From: a virus
DNA: 28,924 bases
Virus record (IMG/VR): IMGVR_UViG_3300023108_000113
Coordinates: 1 to 28,924 of that record
Direction: 5' to 3' (one strand)
The translations under genes were made by a program, and so were the position numbers. This document shows, one piece after another, positions 28,728-28,924 of this stretch (within the stretch, counting starts at the first letter, position 1; each line of letters opens with the position of its first letter). The notes under the pieces are model-generated. The model was not told the DNA's origin and did no database searches. It saw only the letters and a list, made by a program, of their open reading frames with translations.

Positions 28728-28924
28728 GGTGGGTAGTGCTCCTGATTGCTTGTTCAGCGGCTCGGTATTCTCGCCAGAGTGACGCATTGTCGGGTTGCTG
28801 GTCGAGTACGGTGGCCAGAGTGCGCAGTGTGGCGATCCGGGCGGCGTCGATGTCTTCGAGCAGCCCGGCGGCGTGCATGGCGGCGATTGTTGCCTCGGCT
28901 GCTGTCCGGTTGGCTCCGTGTTGC
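28663..28924 (-). CDS. terS: Terminase small subunit candidate, N-terminus outside window
   Basis: The frame stays open to the right edge, so the start is missing. The visible 86 residues read HGANRTAAEATIAAMHAAG, then ATLRTLATVLDQQPD, LWREYRAAEQAIR and DDFANLLADLSAEV, a helical pattern shared by small terminase subunits of actinophages. It would recognise the packaging site. It lies directly before terL. Assignment is from pattern and position. Confidence 0.7.
   Translation of the reverse strand, partial: QHGANRTAAEATIAAMHAAGLLEDIDAARIATLRTLATVLDQQPDNASLWREYRAAEQAIRSTTHHEPDDFANLLADLSAEVGNQT

Noticed and set aside
1-28924. tRNA genes, CRISPR arrays, insertion sequences
   Set aside because: I saw no cloverleaf with a GTTCRANYC-type T-arm, no regularly spaced direct repeats, and no transposase frame.

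Overview
The window is one contiguous piece of a tailed double-stranded DNA phage (siphovirus-like, HK97-type head) that infects an actinobacterium. It is phage because terminase, portal, prohead protease, HK97 capsid, major tail protein, frameshifted tail chaperone, tape measure, tail tip and lysis genes run in one late block. The host is read as actinobacterial from a WhiB-family regulator, apparently leaderless promoters and the primase-polymerase/RecA-like ATPase type. A secreted protein with a very long Thr/Ser tract resembles proteins common in Acidimicrobiia, but that finer guess is weak. The window is cut at both ends: a gene is open at base 1, and the small terminase gene is open at the right edge.

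Layout. (1) Bases 1-7485, + strand: nucleotide metabolism and replication. A PurA-like enzyme carries the Asp-to-Ser change typical of PurZ and is followed by a MazG-like MazZ candidate. Then come an unknown protein, a fusion of a deoxyribosyltransferase-like domain with dUTPase, a RecB/Cas4-type nuclease, a probable ssDNA-binding protein, WhiB, a Holliday-junction-resolvase-like nuclease and a primase-polymerase/ATPase. (2) Bases 7486-8998, + strand: five small unknown genes behind a 28-bp palindrome and a promoter that looks leaderless. (3) Bases 8999-9133: convergent gap with a large imperfect hairpin. (4) Bases 9134-20170, - strand, read right to left: head-tail connector, tail genes, tape measure, tail tip and fibre genes, lysis genes, then an HTH protein and a metallophosphoesterase. 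(5) Bases 20171-21093, + strand: two small genes behind a second copy of the same palindrome and promoter. (6) Bases 21062-28924, - strand, read right to left: terminase, portal, protease, capsid, then two glycosyltransferases and a methyltransferase.

How it works together. PurZ plus MazZ predicts that the phage makes 2-amino-dATP (dZTP) and replaces adenine by 2-aminoadenine (Z) in its DNA. MazZ would supply dGMP from dGTP, PurZ would add aspartate to it, and host PurB and kinases would finish the pathway. No DatZ (HD-domain dATPase) or family-A DpoZ polymerase is visible here. The only replicative polymerase candidate in the window is the primase-polymerase, as in cyanophage S-2L. The dUTPase fusion partner might supply the missing dATP-lowering step, but that is a hypothesis. 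The other unusual signals are the paired palindrome/leaderless promoters and a near-identical 57-nt element present in inverted orientation inside the Cas4-like gene and in the convergent gap.
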